Source: Desulfovibrionaceae bacterium (GTDB lineage: Bacteria > Desulfobacterota > Desulfovibrionia > Desulfovibrionales > Desulfovibrionaceae). From it: DNA of 64,000 nt. A program made the translations under genes and the position numbers. Of this stretch, positions 33,299 through 43,288 are shown piece after piece; position 1 is the first letter of the stretch, and the number at the start of each line of letters is the position of its first letter. The notes beneath the pieces were generated by a model. It saw only the letters and a list, made by a program, of their open reading frames with translations, made no database searches and was not told the origin of the DNA. The stretch covers positions 1-64,000 of the forward strand of contig WRIL01000004.1 of assembly GCA_009782775.1 (NCBI GenBank). Reading direction: 5' to 3'.

Positions 33299-34588
33299 CT
33301 ATGCAAACAAGCAGAACCACAGGCAAAGCAGGGGCAGAACCGGGTTGAAATAGCCCAGCTTGAGCCAGGGGCAGGCCTTGAGCAGGCGCTTTTTGAAATT
33401 GCCGAAACCAAGTCCGGGGCCGGTTTCCACCCCTTGCATCAAATCCAGATAATATTCCGGATCAATATTCAGGTTACGCAGTTGCACGCAGTCCAGGCGG
33501 GTCTCCAGCGCCAGTTCCTCCAGGGCTTGAAATTCCAGCTCCGTATCCGTGAAACCCGGAAAGAAAAGCAGATTGAGCGAGACAAAGACGCCGCGGGATT
33601 TAGCTTCGTCGATACTACCGAGTACCTGGGCAAAGCTGAAGTTCACCGGGCGGTAATAGCGAAGGTAGCTTTCCTCCCTGGCGCTGTTCAGACTGACCCG
33701 CAGGGAGGAGAGTCCGGCGGCGCAAAGACGGGCGATTTCGCCTGGCATGGATGCGTTGCTGTTCAGGTTGACGGTCCCCTCGCCCCCTTGGGCGCGAAAA
33801 CGGCGGATGCTCTCTTCCAAGAGGCCGCTTTCGGTCAGCGGTTCCCCTTCGCAGCCCTGGCCAAAGGAATAGATCGGGGCTTCGGCCCGGCCCTGGTGCA
33901 GGCGCATGACCTCCACCACCTCCTCCGGGCTGGGGGTGAACTCCAGCCGGCTTTGCGGGGCGGCGCAAATTTTTGATCCTTGCTCCTGCCGGGAAATACA
34001 GCCCACGCAACGGGCGTTGCAGCGCCTGGAAACCGGCAACGGGGCCTCGTAGCGTCCCAGGCAGAAATTCCTGGCCGCCGGGCAGGAGTAGGTCAGGGCG
34101 CAACGCCGGATGAGCTGCTGAACCAGGCGGTTTTCCGGAAAGGCTTCCGCCAGTTCCAGAGCGCTACGGCGCAGTTTTTTGGCCGAAATGCCGCCAAACA
34201 TCTGCCGGGGATCGTCATCCACCTTTTTGGCGCAGACATAGATACGGCCATGGGCATAACCCACCGCTCCATAGGCAAAGAGCGGGAGCACGGGAGAGCC
34301 GGGTTCGCCGCGGTAGGCCGGATGAGCGGTTAGGGTATGGGCCGGGGCGGCGAAGGCCGCCACCGCGCTGTCTTCCACTTCCTCCACTTCCCCGCTTTCC
34401 GGGTTATACCCCAAGGCACGGCGGCCAGGCAGGAGAAAAAGCTCGCTTTCCTCCGGCAGGGGCATAAGTTCGTCAGGCCTGGGCAGGGCCAAATCCCGGC
34501 CCCGGCGGCAGAGCATGAGGCGATCCGGATCCTCGTATATATCCCCCCGGGCGTCGGCGGCCAGCAACAATGGCTGCAATGCTTTCAT
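33299..34588 (-). CDS. Radical SAM protein
   Basis: 429 residues from ATG 34588. Radical SAM cluster CNARCVGC (CX3CX2C), about residue 190; later FGQGCEGEPL, LNSNASMP, RVSLNSAREESYLRYYRP and FPGFTD. This resembles the radical SAM family used in peptide/tRNA modification, but the specific reaction is not clear. The N-terminal 180 residues include a long region unlike the core. Divergent from nadK by 39 bp. The C-terminal half ends with a hydrophobic tail LPLLCLWFCLFA. Confidence 0.75.
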   Translation of the reverse strand: MKALQPLLLAADARGDIYEDPDRLMLCRRGRDLALPRPDELMPLPEESELFLLPGRRALGYNPESGEVEEVEDSAVAAFAAPAHTLTAHPAYRGEPGSPVLPLFAYGAVGYAHGRIYVCAKKVDDDPRQMFGGISAKKLRRSALELAEAFPENRLVQQLIRRCALTYSCPAARNFCLGRYEAPLPVSRRCNARCVGCISRQEQGSKICAAPQSRLEFTPSPEEVVEVMRLHQGRAEAPIYSFGQGCEGEPLTESGLLEESIRRFRAQGGEGTVNLNSNASMPGEIARLCAAGLSSLRVSLNSAREESYLRYYRPVNFSFAQVLGSIDEAKSRGVFVSLNLLFFPGFTDTELEFQALEELALETRLDCVQLRNLNIDPEYYLDLMQGVETGPGLGFGNFKKRLLKACPWLKLGYFNPVLPLLCLWFCLFA

Positions 34589-34627
34589 ATCTTGTTGCCC
34601 AATGCTTTTTCTGTTAAGTACCAAAAT

Positions 34628-35488
34628 ATGCCTAAATTACGCTCCGCGGCCATGGCCGTAAAAAGCAACGACCCCTCTTCCAGCGTCCTGGGCAATGATA
34701 TCACCGGCTGGCTGACCGCCAGGGGAGTGCGGGTCTCTCTCTCCGGCCAGGAAAGCGACCCGGCCCCGGACGGAACTGACCTGGCGCTGAGCGTAGGCGG
34801 GGACGGCTCCATGATCAGCGCGGCCCGCAGGCTGGCCGGCCGGAATATCCCCCTGATCGGGGTAAACACGGGCCGGGTGGGTTTTCTCCCCGAACTCGGC
34901 TCACATAACTGGCGCGAGGGGCTGGCCCTGGCCCTGGACAAGCGCTGGAGCCTGGAAAAACGCCTGGCCGTGGCCTTCATCATCCACCGCGCCGGACAGG
35001 ACCCCTTTTCCGGTCTGGCCGTCAACGAACTGGTCGTCACCCGTAGCGGCCTGTCCCGCCTTCCGGCCTACGAACTGGCGGCCTACGAGCCGGGGGGCGG
35101 CGCCTCAAAATTCATTACCCTACGCGCCGACGGGCTGATCGTCGCTTCGCCCACCGGTTCTACCGCTTATTCCGGTTCCGCCGGTGGCCCCCTGCTCCAC
35201 CCCTCGGTCAAGGCTTATGCCGTCACCGCAATTTGCCCTTTCCAGACGCGCATGCCTTCCCTGGTGCTGGAAGCCCGAACCACGCTGGAGATTACCCTGA
35301 TGGAAAGCGCCGGGGAGTGCTACGCCGTGGTGGACGGGCAGGAATCTCTCCCTTTGCGGGAAGGCGACCGCTTGACCCTGCGCGGGGAGGAAGACGCCAT
35401 CCTCCTGGCCCGCCTGGGTCTGGACGGCTACTTCGACAAACTGCGCTCCACCTTCATGGCCGATTCCCCAGGGATGCCGCGCCCATAG
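34628..35488 (+). CDS. nadK: NAD kinase
   Basis: 286 residues. [14 protein letters not shown] (GGDG motif), [23 protein letters not shown], and [26 protein letters not shown]. Phosphorylates NAD to NADP with ATP or polyphosphate. Start 34628. Its 3' end overlaps hisF (convergent, 35 nt). Confidence 0.95.
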   Translation: MPKLRSAAMAVKSNDPSSSVLGNDITGWLTARGVRVSLSGQESDPAPDGTDLALSVGGDGSMISAARRLAGRNIPLIGVNTGRVGFLPELGSHNWREGLALALDKRWSLEKRLAVAFIIHRAGQDPFSGLAVNELVVTRSGLSRLPAYELAAYEPGGGASKFITLRADGLIVASPTGSTAYSGSAGGPLLHPSVKAYAVTAICPFQTRMPSLVLEARTTLEITLMESAGECYAVVDGQESLPLREGDRLTLRGEEDAILLARLGLDGYFDKLRSTFMADSPGMPRP

Positions 35489-36266
35489 CCCCCGCCACCC
35501 TGACTTTACAACCCTGATCGTTCAGATATGCTTTAAGTTCGCCAATGGAGTATTCCCCATAATGCACAATGGAGGCGATAAGCGCGGCCGACGCATGCCC
35601 CAGGGTCAGAGCCTCCAGGAGATGCCCGGGCGCGCCCGCCCCTCCGGAAGCGATGACCGGCACTGGCACGGAATCGGCAATGCGGCGGGTAATGGTCAGA
35701 TCATAACCGTCCCTGGTCCCGTCCGCGTCAATGGAATTGACGCAGATTTCCCCGGCCCCCAGTTCCACTCCCCGTATGGCCCAGGCAAGCGCGTCCAGCC
35801 CGGTCCGCCTGCGCCCGCCGTGGATCACCACCTCGTAACCCGAGGGGAGATTGTCGTTTCCAGGCACTGAGAGCACATCCATGCCCAGGACAATGGCCTG
35901 GGAACCAAAAGCCTCCGCCCCCCGGGCGATGAGCTCCGGATCCCGCACCGCCGCCGAATTGACCGAAACCTTCTCCGCCCCGGCCAGAAGCACGTCCCGC
36001 ATATCCGGCACGCTGGCGATGCCTCCGCCCACGCTGAAGGGGATGGCAATGACGGCGGCCACCTTTTCCACCACCTCCAGGAAGATCCCCCTGGATTCAT
36101 GGGAAGCGGTAATGTCATAAAAGACTATTTCGTCCGCGCCCTCTTCATAATATCGCCGGGCGCTCTCCACCGGGTCGCCTATATCGGCATTGCCCGCGAA
36201 CTTTATCCCCTTGGTCAGGCGTCCGTCCCGCACGTCCAGGCAAGGGATGACGCGTTTACTGAGCAT
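35454..36266 (-). CDS. hisF: Imidazole glycerol phosphate synthase, cyclase subunit
   Basis: 270 residues, TIM barrel. [19 protein letters not shown] with catalytic D11, [26 protein letters not shown] with the second Asp, and DGTRDGYDL. Cyclises PRFAR with ammonia to IGP and AICAR, the branch to purine. A 15-residue C-terminal tail beyond the usual end. Overlaps hisH by 11 nt; pairs with HisH. Confidence 0.95.
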   Translation of the reverse strand: MLSKRVIPCLDVRDGRLTKGIKFAGNADIGDPVESARRYYEEGADEIVFYDITASHESRGIFLEVVEKVAAVIAIPFSVGGGIASVPDMRDVLLAGAEKVSVNSAAVRDPELIARGAEAFGSQAIVLGMDVLSVPGNDNLPSGYEVVIHGGRRRTGLDALAWAIRGVELGAGEICVNSIDADGTRDGYDLTITRRIADSVPVPVIASGGAGAPGHLLEALTLGHASAALIASIVHYGEYSIGELKAYLNDQGCKVRVAGAMGAASLGNRP

Positions 36267-36897
36267 GGAAGCGCTCCCGGCAATAACGGTGAAAATTGTC
36301 CAACAGCCTCAGTCCGGCCGGACCGCTCTTTTCGGCGTGAAACTGCACCGCCCACAAGCCGTCCCGCCCCAGAGCCGAGCAGAAATCTCCGCCGTAGGAG
36401 GTGTCGGCCAGAACATACTCCGGGGCGGGTTCCGCATAGTAGCTGTGCACAAAGTAAAACTCCTCCACCTCCTCCAGACCCGCAAAAAGCGGGCTGGGGC
36501 GACGCGGCCGGACACTGTTCCAGCCCATGTGCGGCACGGCGACAGGACGTCCGCCCTCCTCTCTCCGGGACGAGTCAAAACGCCTGGTTCGTCCAGGGAT
36601 CAGCCCCAGGGTTTCCATCCCGTTTTCTTCGCTGTATTCCAAAAGAATCTGACAACCCAGGCAGATCCCCAAAAGAGGACGCCCTTGCGCCACCCAGTCT
36701 TTCAGCAGGCGATCCAGGCCGCTTCCGGCCAAGTGCCGCATGGCTTGGCCGGCCGCGCCTACCCCTGGAAAAACCAGACCCCAGGCAGAAGCGATCGCCG
36801 CCGGCTCGGCGGTGATTCGCGCCGGCACGCCCAGCATGGCAAAGGCCCTGGCCACACTGGTCTGGTTGCCTGCCCCATAGTCAAGAATCGCCAGCAT
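36256..36897 (-). CDS. hisH: Imidazole glycerol phosphate synthase, glutaminase subunit
   Basis: 213 residues. Class I glutamine amidotransferase: [17 protein letters not shown] with the nucleophile Cys, [18 protein letters not shown] and FHAEKSG with catalytic His and Glu. Feeds ammonia to HisF. Start ATG 36897, because [11 protein letters not shown] is the usual N-terminus. hisH-hisF pair; other his genes are elsewhere. Confidence 0.95.
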   Translation of the reverse strand: MLAILDYGAGNQTSVARAFAMLGVPARITAEPAAIASAWGLVFPGVGAAGQAMRHLAGSGLDRLLKDWVAQGRPLLGICLGCQILLEYSEENGMETLGLIPGRTRRFDSSRREEGGRPVAVPHMGWNSVRPRRPSPLFAGLEEVEEFYFVHSYYAEPAPEYVLADTSYGGDFCSALGRDGLWAVQFHAEKSGPAGLRLLDNFHRYCRERFHAQ

Positions 36898-36922
36898 CGC
36901 GGTTTTGCCCCCTACCTCGCGC

Positions 36923-37327
36923 CTATTTAGCTGAACCTGGCCGCACCCGGTCAAAAACCAAAGTTTCTTCCCGGTCGGTCAGGCGGAGCTGGTTCGGCTC
37001 CCTTTTTTCCAGCAACAGGACAGGCTCGAAACCCTCCAGCCGCACGGAGGCCCGCTGAGGCTCCAGGCGGATCGCCTGCAGACGGTGAATTTTGGGCCTG
37101 CTCCCCGGCCATTCCGCCCGCATACGTCCATCGGCCTCCAAAATCAGGCGTAGTCCCTTGAAATCCTCCGGCCGCGCGGTCAGGCTCCCGGACAGGGGCT
37201 GGCTCAACTCCTGGTTCAGGGTCCAGACGCCGGCAAAGGCCGCAAGCCCGCTCTCGGCCGCGCCCCAGGCCGGCCACAGGGGCAAGCCCAACCAGAACAA
37301 AACGAAAATTCCGCCGATACGCTGCAT
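36923..37327 (-). CDS. Hypothetical periplasmic protein
   Basis: 134 residues from the ATG at 37327. Signal peptide (1-22: IFVLFWLGLPLWPAWGAAES). The mature part has alternating beta-strand residues: FAGVWTLNQ near the start and LRLILEADGRMRAEWPGS, suggesting a small beta-barrel or lipocalin-like fold. No family recognised. Just upstream of hisH on the same strand, divergent from maf. Confidence 0.55.
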   Translation of the reverse strand: MQRIGGIFVLFWLGLPLWPAWGAAESGLAAFAGVWTLNQELSQPLSGSLTARPEDFKGLRLILEADGRMRAEWPGSRPKIHRLQAIRLEPQRASVRLEGFEPVLLLEKREPNQLRLTDREETLVFDRVRPGSAK

Positions 37328-37460
37328 ATCCACCGCCTGTGCCGGTATAACCCTAAGCGTGGGCAAAATCCAGCCCATATCTTCCATGCGCGATGCCGAC
37401 ACACTTCCGGTAAGGCGCGCCCGGCATCAACGGGTATTGCCCCCGGACGCGGATTGGCTT

Positions 37461-38111
37461 ATGAGCCTGGACATGAACTTTTTTCACGCCCTGCGCCCTT
37501 TGATCCTGGCCTCCGGCTCGCCCAGACGGCGGGATCTGTTGCGTTCCGCGGGTTTGGAATTCAGCATCCGGGCGGCGCCACTGGAGGTTACTCCGGAAAC
37601 GGGCGAAGAACCAGGGCATTACGCCCGCCGGGCGGCCAAGGGCAAAGCCTTGGCGGTGCTGGGCCTGCTGGCGGACGAAGAACGACTGGCGGCCATCCTG
37701 GCCGCGGACACCATTGTAACCCTGGACGGCCGCATCCTGGGCAAACCCGCGAACCGCGCCGAGGCCCTGGAGATGCTTCGCGCCCTGGCCGGGAGGACGC
37801 ACACGGTGATCACGGCCTGCGCACTTCTGCCCTCCGGAGAAAAGGACGCCCTGGTGGAATTCATGGCCGGAAGCCAAGTCACTTTCTGGGATCCGCCGCA
37901 AGGCCTGCTCCAGAACTATGCCGCCGGGGACGAACCCATGGACAAGGCCGGGGCCTATGCCGCTCAGGGCAACGGCAGCATGCTGCTCCGCTCCCTGTCA
38001 GGTTCCTGGACCAACGTGGTGGGACTGCCCCTGAGCGAAACCCTGGACGCCCTGCTGGAGCACCGGGTCATTGCCCCAAACCCGCCCCCCAAATCCCGGC
38101 GGGAGGGTTGA
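37461..38111 (+). CDS. maf: Maf-like nucleotide pyrophosphatase
   Basis: 216 residues. PLILASGSPRRRDLLRSAGLEF, AADTIVTLDGRILGKP, GRTHTVITA, YAAGDEPMDKAGAY and AQGNGS. Hydrolyses non-canonical nucleoside triphosphates. Start at ATG 37461; the alternative ATG 37473 (MNFFHALR) gives a slightly shorter form. One nt separates it from queA, so an operon is likely. Confidence 0.92.
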   Translation: MSLDMNFFHALRPLILASGSPRRRDLLRSAGLEFSIRAAPLEVTPETGEEPGHYARRAAKGKALAVLGLLADEERLAAILAADTIVTLDGRILGKPANRAEALEMLRALAGRTHTVITACALLPSGEKDALVEFMAGSQVTFWDPPQGLLQNYAAGDEPMDKAGAYAAQGNGSMLLRSLSGSWTNVVGLPLSETLDALLEHRVIAPNPPPKSRREG

Positions 38112-38112
38112 G

Positions 38113-39237
38113 ATGTTCATGGTAGAGGGTGAAGAGGAAGACTACCTGCTCTCCTCCTATGCCTTCGCGCTGCCGGAAGAGCGCATCGCCCAGCGCCCAT
38201 GCGCGGTCAGGGGGGAATCCCTGCTCTACTTGCTGGACCGCCGGAGTTCAGAAAAAGATGCCCTGGATCATTTCAGGCGACTGGCCGAGCTTCTGCCGCC
38301 GCGCTCCTTGCTGGTGGCCAACAATGCCAGGGTCGTTCCGGCCAGACTTGAAGGCAGACGTCCCGGCGGCGGCAAACTGGAATTTTTGCTGCTCAGCCCG
38401 CCGCCGCTCCTGGAAGCGGCGGCCGATACCTCGGCGGACGGGCGGCGCACGGTCACAGCCGAAGCGCTGATCCGGCCAGCCGGCCGCCTCCGCTTGGGAG
38501 AAAATTATTCTCTGGCCGGGGAGCTACGCATGACCCTGCTGGAAAAGGCGGAATTCGGCCAAGCCAAAGTACGCCTGTCCTGGCCGGGGATCCTGACGGA
38601 CCACCTCCTCCGGCACGGACGCCTCCCCCTGCCGCCCTATATCCGGCGCGCGCCGGACCCGGAGGATTCCGAACGCTACCAGACCATCCATGCCGATGCG
38701 GACAAGACCGGGGCCGTGGCCGCCCCCACCGCCGGCCTGCACTTCACTCCGGAAATCCGGGAGGCGCTCGTCCGCGCCGGGCATGACTGGGCGGAACTGA
38801 CCCTGTATGTGGGCTATGGGACATTCAGCCCGGTACGCGCGGCGGATATCCGCAAGCACCGCCTGCACCCGGAGTACGCTGAACTACCGGAAGAAACCGT
38901 CCGCCGCGTCCTTGCCGCCAAGGCCGAAGGCCGCCCGGTGGTGGCCGTGGGCACGACCAGCGTCCGGGTTCTGGAAGGCATGGCCGAAGAAGCGTCCATA
39001 GCCGGGGCGGACGCGCTACTGCGGCCCGGAAAGGCCTGGCTGAACTGCTTTATTTATCCCGGACGGCCCCTCCGGGTGGCGGACGCCCTGATCACGAATT
39101 TTCATCTGCCGGAAAGCACCCTGCTCATGCTGGCCTCCGCCTTCACCGGCAGAAAACGCCTGCTGGAGGCTTACGCCAGGGCCATTGCCCTGGGCTGCCG
39201 CTTTTTTTCCTACGGCGACGCCATGCTGATCCGTTGA
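38113..39237 (+). CDS. queA: S-adenosylmethionine:tRNA ribosyltransferase-isomerase
   Basis: 374 residues. LLSSYAFALPEERIAQRP, DKTGAVAAPTAGLHFT, GTFSPVRAADI, VVAVGTTSVRVLE, and FHLPESTLLMLASAF. Converts preQ1 in tRNA to epoxyqueuosine. The N-terminus has an acidic MVEGEEEDY stretch. Starts one nt after the maf stop. Confidence 0.96.
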   Translation: MFMVEGEEEDYLLSSYAFALPEERIAQRPCAVRGESLLYLLDRRSSEKDALDHFRRLAELLPPRSLLVANNARVVPARLEGRRPGGGKLEFLLLSPPPLLEAAADTSADGRRTVTAEALIRPAGRLRLGENYSLAGELRMTLLEKAEFGQAKVRLSWPGILTDHLLRHGRLPLPPYIRRAPDPEDSERYQTIHADADKTGAVAAPTAGLHFTPEIREALVRAGHDWAELTLYVGYGTFSPVRAADIRKHRLHPEYAELPEETVRRVLAAKAEGRPVVAVGTTSVRVLEGMAEEASIAGADALLRPGKAWLNCFIYPGRPLRVADALITNFHLPESTLLMLASAFTGRKRLLEAYARAIALGCRFFSYGDAMLIR

Positions 39238-39255
39238 ATCTCCCCCAAAAAGCCC

Positions 39256-39891
39256 TTATTTCGGGTCCCCGCCTCCCCCAATTGCTTCCTTGATAAGATC
39301 GTCAAGCATATTCTGCGCCGCATCATTCCCTTGCGCCACGGCCTTGCGGTACCATTCCGCCGCCTCTTCTAAGTCCCTGGTTACGCCAATGCCCCTGTGA
39401 TACATAGCGCCAAGCAAGCATTGCGCCTCGTCATCCCCTTGCTCGGCCGCCTTGCGGAGCCATTCCGCCGCCACGGCTTCGTCCCTGGCCAGGCCGACGC
39501 CGCCGTTGTAATATAAAAAACCAAGCATATACTGCGCCTCGGCATCCCCTTGAGCCGCCGCCTTGTGAAACCATTCCAGGGCCTGTTTCTCGTCCCGGGT
39601 TACGCCGAGTCCATAGCCGCACATAAGGGCAAGTCTGCGCTGCGCCCCGGTATTTCCTTGATCCGCGGCCTTGCGAAGCCCTTTTTCGGCCTTGCTGAAC
39701 CATTCCGCAGCCAGCGCTTCGTCAGCGGCCACGCCCAGACCTCTGTCATAGAGCATGCCAAGCTCAAATTGCGCGACGGCATCCCCCTGCTCCGCCGCCT
39801 TGCGGAGTTCCTCCGGAGACTGCATCGCGAAGGCCAGAGCCGCAAGCAGGGCAAAAACAACCGTCAAAAACAAACGAACAAAAAATTTCAT
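39256..39891 (-). CDS. Sel1-like repeat protein
   Basis: 211 residues. Signal peptide (1-22: FFVRLFLTVVFALLAALAFA). Then four Sel1-type helical repeats of 36-37 residues (for example AQFELGMLYDRGLGVAADEA, AQRRLALMCGYGLGVTRDEK, AQYMLGFLYYNGGVGLARD, AQCLLGAMYHRGIGVTRD). Protein-protein interaction scaffold, periplasmic. The C-terminal 15 residues follow the last repeat. Confidence 0.85.
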   Translation of the reverse strand: MKFFVRLFLTVVFALLAALAFAMQSPEELRKAAEQGDAVAQFELGMLYDRGLGVAADEALAAEWFSKAEKGLRKAADQGNTGAQRRLALMCGYGLGVTRDEKQALEWFHKAAAQGDAEAQYMLGFLYYNGGVGLARDEAVAAEWLRKAAEQGDDEAQCLLGAMYHRGIGVTRDLEEAAEWYRKAVAQGNDAAQNMLDDLIKEAIGGGGDPK

Positions 39892-39933
39892 GCGTCACTC
39901 CTTAAGCAGGGGATTGGGGCGGCAGCCCCAAAA

Positions 39934-41322
39934 TCATAAACCCAGGCTTTTCAGCTTACGGTGCAGGTAACTGCGCTCCAGTCCAACGGTTTCGGCCATT
40001 TTGCTGATATTGCCGCCGAATTCCCGCAGTTTTTTCGCCAGATAACGAGCTTCAAAGGCGTTCCTGGCCGCCTTGAAATCATTGCCGTAAAGCGCTGCGT
40101 CCTGGGTGGTTTCCGTGATGGATTCCCGGGCGGACGGGAGACGGTCGCTCATTTCCGGGGGCAGGTCTCCGGTCCCGAGCTCTTTCCCGCTATGCAGGAT
40201 CAACATGCGCTCCACGAAGTTGCGCAATTCGCGAACATTGCCGGGCCAGCGGTAATGCAACAGGGTCTGTCTCGCGGCGGCATCAAAGCTGATGGGCTTC
40301 AGGGCGTAATCCCGCCCCAGACGACGGAGAAAATGGTCCAGCATAGGCAGGATGTCTTCGCTCCTCTCACGCAGGGGCGGAAGATGCAGTGGAAAAACTC
40401 GCAGACGGTAGTAGAGATCCTCGCGGAATTGCCCGCCGGCAATGGCCTGCTCCAGGTTTTTATTGGTGGCGGCAATGACCCTTACATCCACGCTGATGGT
40501 TTTATTGCCGCCCACCCGTTCAAAGGTCTGTTCCTGGAGCAGACGCAGGATTTTGGCCTGGGTTTTCAGGCTCATGTCGCCGATTTCGTCCAGGAAAAGC
40601 GTGCCCCGGTGGGCCAGTTCAAATTTGCCGGCCTTGGCGTTTTCCGCGCCGGTAAAAGCCCCCTTTTCATGGCCGAAGAGTTCGCTCTCGATAAGCTCCT
40701 CGGGAATGGCCGCGCAGTTCACCGCCACCAGAGGCTTGCCAGCCCGCCGGCTGAGCGCGTGTATGTAACGGGAGGCGATTTCCTTGCCGGTGCCGTTTTC
40801 CCCGGTGAGCAGCACCCAGCTATCCAGGGGAGCCACTTTGTCCATGATTGCGCGCACATCGCGCATTGGAGCGGATTGCCCCAGGAGTTCCTCGGTCTGG
40901 CGGGAAGGGAGAAAAAGGCGCAAGGCCTGGTTTTCACGCTGCAAGGCCCTGAATTCCAGGGATCGACTCACGGCGATGAGCACTTTTTCAAGGGAAAGGG
41001 GTTTTTCGATAAGGTCATGGGCCCCGCGTTTGATGGCCGCCACCGCATGTTCAATGGTGGCGTGCCCGGAAATCATGAGCACAGGAAGCTGGGGGGAAGC
41101 CAGATGGATCTTTTCCAGCGCCTGGAGTCCATCCTGGCCAGGGAGCCAGATATCCAGAAGCACCAGGCTGATTTCCTTTTGCTGGAGCAGGGCCAGTCCT
41201 TCCTCGCCGCTGCCCGCCTCCAGCACGACATAGCCTTCGTCTTCCAGGATGCCGCGCAGGGAAAAGCGGATGCCTTCCTCATCATCCACTATGAGGATAA
41301 CGGCCGGGGACTCGCTCTTCAT
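39934..41322 (-). CDS. NtrC-family sigma-54 response regulator
   Basis: 462 residues. Receiver (1-120) with phospho-Asp in LVLLDIWLPGQDG and DDEEG, AAA+ domain (about 145-380) with Walker A GENGTGKEI, GAFTGA motif (binds sigma-54) and R-finger region, and C-terminal Fis-type HTH (ETVGLERSYLHRKLKSLGL). Complete, so likely functional. It overlaps the PAS protein upstream by 4 nt (ATGA) and is its probable partner. Candidate activator for the sigma-54 promoters before the adhesins, but this is only a possibility. Confidence 0.9.
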   Translation of the reverse strand: MKSESPAVILIVDDEEGIRFSLRGILEDEGYVVLEAGSGEEGLALLQQKEISLVLLDIWLPGQDGLQALEKIHLASPQLPVLMISGHATIEHAVAAIKRGAHDLIEKPLSLEKVLIAVSRSLEFRALQRENQALRLFLPSRQTEELLGQSAPMRDVRAIMDKVAPLDSWVLLTGENGTGKEIASRYIHALSRRAGKPLVAVNCAAIPEELIESELFGHEKGAFTGAENAKAGKFELAHRGTLFLDEIGDMSLKTQAKILRLLQEQTFERVGGNKTISVDVRVIAATNKNLEQAIAGGQFREDLYYRLRVFPLHLPPLRERSEDILPMLDHFLRRLGRDYALKPISFDAAARQTLLHYRWPGNVRELRNFVERMLILHSGKELGTGDLPPEMSDRLPSARESITETTQDAALYGNDFKAARNAFEARYLAKKLREFGGNISKMAETVGLERSYLHRKLKSLGL

Positions 41323-43226
41323 TTCACGATCGGCAGACGCCAGGTTACCCCGGCTCCGCCCCTGCTCCCCAGGTACAGGCCGGGAATGCCTTCAACCGTC
41401 GCCAAATCCAGCAGGGACGCGCACGGCAGTTTCCCATCGCTCCCGGCCTCAGACGGCACAACTCCATCCTGCCATAATTCCCGCATGGGCAGAGCCTCGG
41501 GCCGGGCATTGCCGCAAAACAGGTTAAACACGCCATAGCCCCTGTCCTCGCCCTGGGTCAGATCCATGCTGTGCCGCCCTTCTCCGGCTCCGGCCAACAA
41601 GATAGCCGCCCACTCCGCCAGCCCCTGCCCGATGGACGAATCCACGGCCAAGAGCAGTTCCGGCTGCTGGAGGCGTGTACTCAGAAGCACCCGCTCCCCC
41701 AAAGAAGCGATAATGGCCGCCTCCGCCCTCTCCAGCAATAAAGAAGCAGGAGAGCCTTCCGGCGGGACCGGCCTACGGGCGAAGACCGTCCCGGAACGGA
41801 CGGCCTCCAGCGCGGCCCAGCCGAACAGGTTGTACGCGCGCCCGGCTAACAGGTTGACGGTGATGTCGTCAATAAACACCGCCAGCATATCATTACGGGC
41901 GAAAAAACGCGGGGAGAGACGATCATAGTGCGGTCCCAGGGCGCTCCAGCGCAGCATCAGGCTGTCTTCTCCCCTACCCTCTTCCAGAGCCTTGCCCAAG
42001 GAAGGTACGATGGACGTCAACTGCGCCTCGAATTTCTTGTAATGCTGCCCGACCACCTGACCCCTGGTCAGGTTGAAACGCTGCTCGGCCTTTTTGTTCC
42101 AGACGTGGATCCGGCCGCCGCTCTCCATACAAAAAAGGACGCTATGGGAGGTATCGGAAAGCTGCCCCAGGCGCATTTCGGCTGCGGACAATTCAACCTG
42201 CAACAACGAAAGCTGATCATCCAGCTCATTTTCCCGACGCTGGGAGCGCACCAAATCAGTAATGTCCTGCTGCACCATAGCCACCCCGATAAGCTGGTCC
42301 AGGGGGGTGAGCATGGGTTGGAAATGCAGGTTAAGCCAACGGGTCTCACCCCAGGAGGTATGGTACTCATAATTATAGATATCGGCCTCCTGCTTGTTGA
42401 AGGCCTGACGCACCGCCCGCTCCACGTCGGAATCCTGCATGAAGGGGTCTTGCAGGATGTTGAAGCGCCTGGTGTCGGGCAGAAAATTCCCCCAGGCGGA
42501 TCTCCAGGCGGTATTGGCAAGATTGATTTGCCCCATGGAATTGAACATGGCGATGCCCAGGGGGGTGCGTTCCAGGAGAATGCGGGACTGCTGCTCCTGC
42601 TCTTCCAAGGCCTGCTGGGTATATTTCAGGGCGTCCACATCCTCGAACAGCAGTAAGATGGCCTCTTTTTCCTCCCAGACGGTTTTATGCACGCTGCAGA
42701 TAACCCAGCGCATGTCGCCAAGATTGGTGGAGAGGCGTAAGGTGCTGCGCGTCAGCCCGGAGAAGGGCTGGGTTTGTCCTTTGTCGTCCAGGCGCAACAT
42801 GGAAGCGTCTTCCGGATTGATGTAGCGGCTCAGGCGCGAGCCCACCAGGTCGCTCTCCCGCCCTCCCAGCATATAGGCCAGAGCGGGATTGACATAGACC
42901 AGACGCCCGTTTTGCAACAGGGCTATACCTTCGTGTTGCGTGGCCGCCAGGCTGGCCAAGGTAAAACGTTCATCCGGCTGTCCCAGAAAATTCACCGCTT
43001 CTTCGGATAAGCGGCCTTTGCCCAAGGCGTTTTCCACCTCTTCATGGACGTCATGGGCCTGCCGCATTCCGACAAAAAGAGCAAGGCCCGTCAGCAGCGC
43101 GGCTATAAAGAGCCATGGGCCGCCGAGCAGCCCCGCATTGTAAACCGTCACGCAAGCCAAGATTCCGGCCATGACAATCAACATGAAAGGCGGGAAATAC
43201 CTGGCCAACACCTTGCCTTGTTTCAT
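41319..43226 (-). CDS. Membrane PAS-domain signalling protein without recognisable kinase motifs
   Basis: 635 residues. Two N-terminal membrane segments (about 10-55), then three PAS-like domains (about 85-195, 210-335 and 350-430). The C-terminal 200 residues (from LAGRAYNLFGWAALE) hold no recognisable H-box (HExxxP), N-box or G-box, although such sensors normally end in a kinase core; the end GGAGVTWRLPIVK looks like the last strand of an ATPase domain. It overlaps the response regulator by 4 nt. Perhaps a degenerate kinase that acts by protein contact. Confidence 0.75.
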   Translation of the reverse strand: MKQGKVLARYFPPFMLIVMAGILACVTVYNAGLLGGPWLFIAALLTGLALFVGMRQAHDVHEEVENALGKGRLSEEAVNFLGQPDERFTLASLAATQHEGIALLQNGRLVYVNPALAYMLGGRESDLVGSRLSRYINPEDASMLRLDDKGQTQPFSGLTRSTLRLSTNLGDMRWVICSVHKTVWEEKEAILLLFEDVDALKYTQQALEEQEQQSRILLERTPLGIAMFNSMGQINLANTAWRSAWGNFLPDTRRFNILQDPFMQDSDVERAVRQAFNKQEADIYNYEYHTSWGETRWLNLHFQPMLTPLDQLIGVAMVQQDITDLVRSQRRENELDDQLSLLQVELSAAEMRLGQLSDTSHSVLFCMESGGRIHVWNKKAEQRFNLTRGQVVGQHYKKFEAQLTSIVPSLGKALEEGRGEDSLMLRWSALGPHYDRLSPRFFARNDMLAVFIDDITVNLLAGRAYNLFGWAALEAVRSGTVFARRPVPPEGSPASLLLERAEAAIIASLGERVLLSTRLQQPELLLAVDSSIGQGLAEWAAILLAGAGEGRHSMDLTQGEDRGYGVFNLFCGNARPEALPMRELWQDGVVPSEAGSDGKLPCASLLDLATVEGIPGLYLGSRGGAGVTWRLPIVK

Positions 43227-43288
43227 CGGATAAATATATGTGTTATGCCGCAGCTTAACAAGACCTTTACCCGGAAAAAAAAGGATCT

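Noticed and set aside
35454-36897. hisH-hisF pair as part of a surface-sugar pathway
   Set aside because: HisF keeps both catalytic aspartates and the usual N-terminus, and no sugar genes adjoin; ordinary histidine synthesis is simpler.
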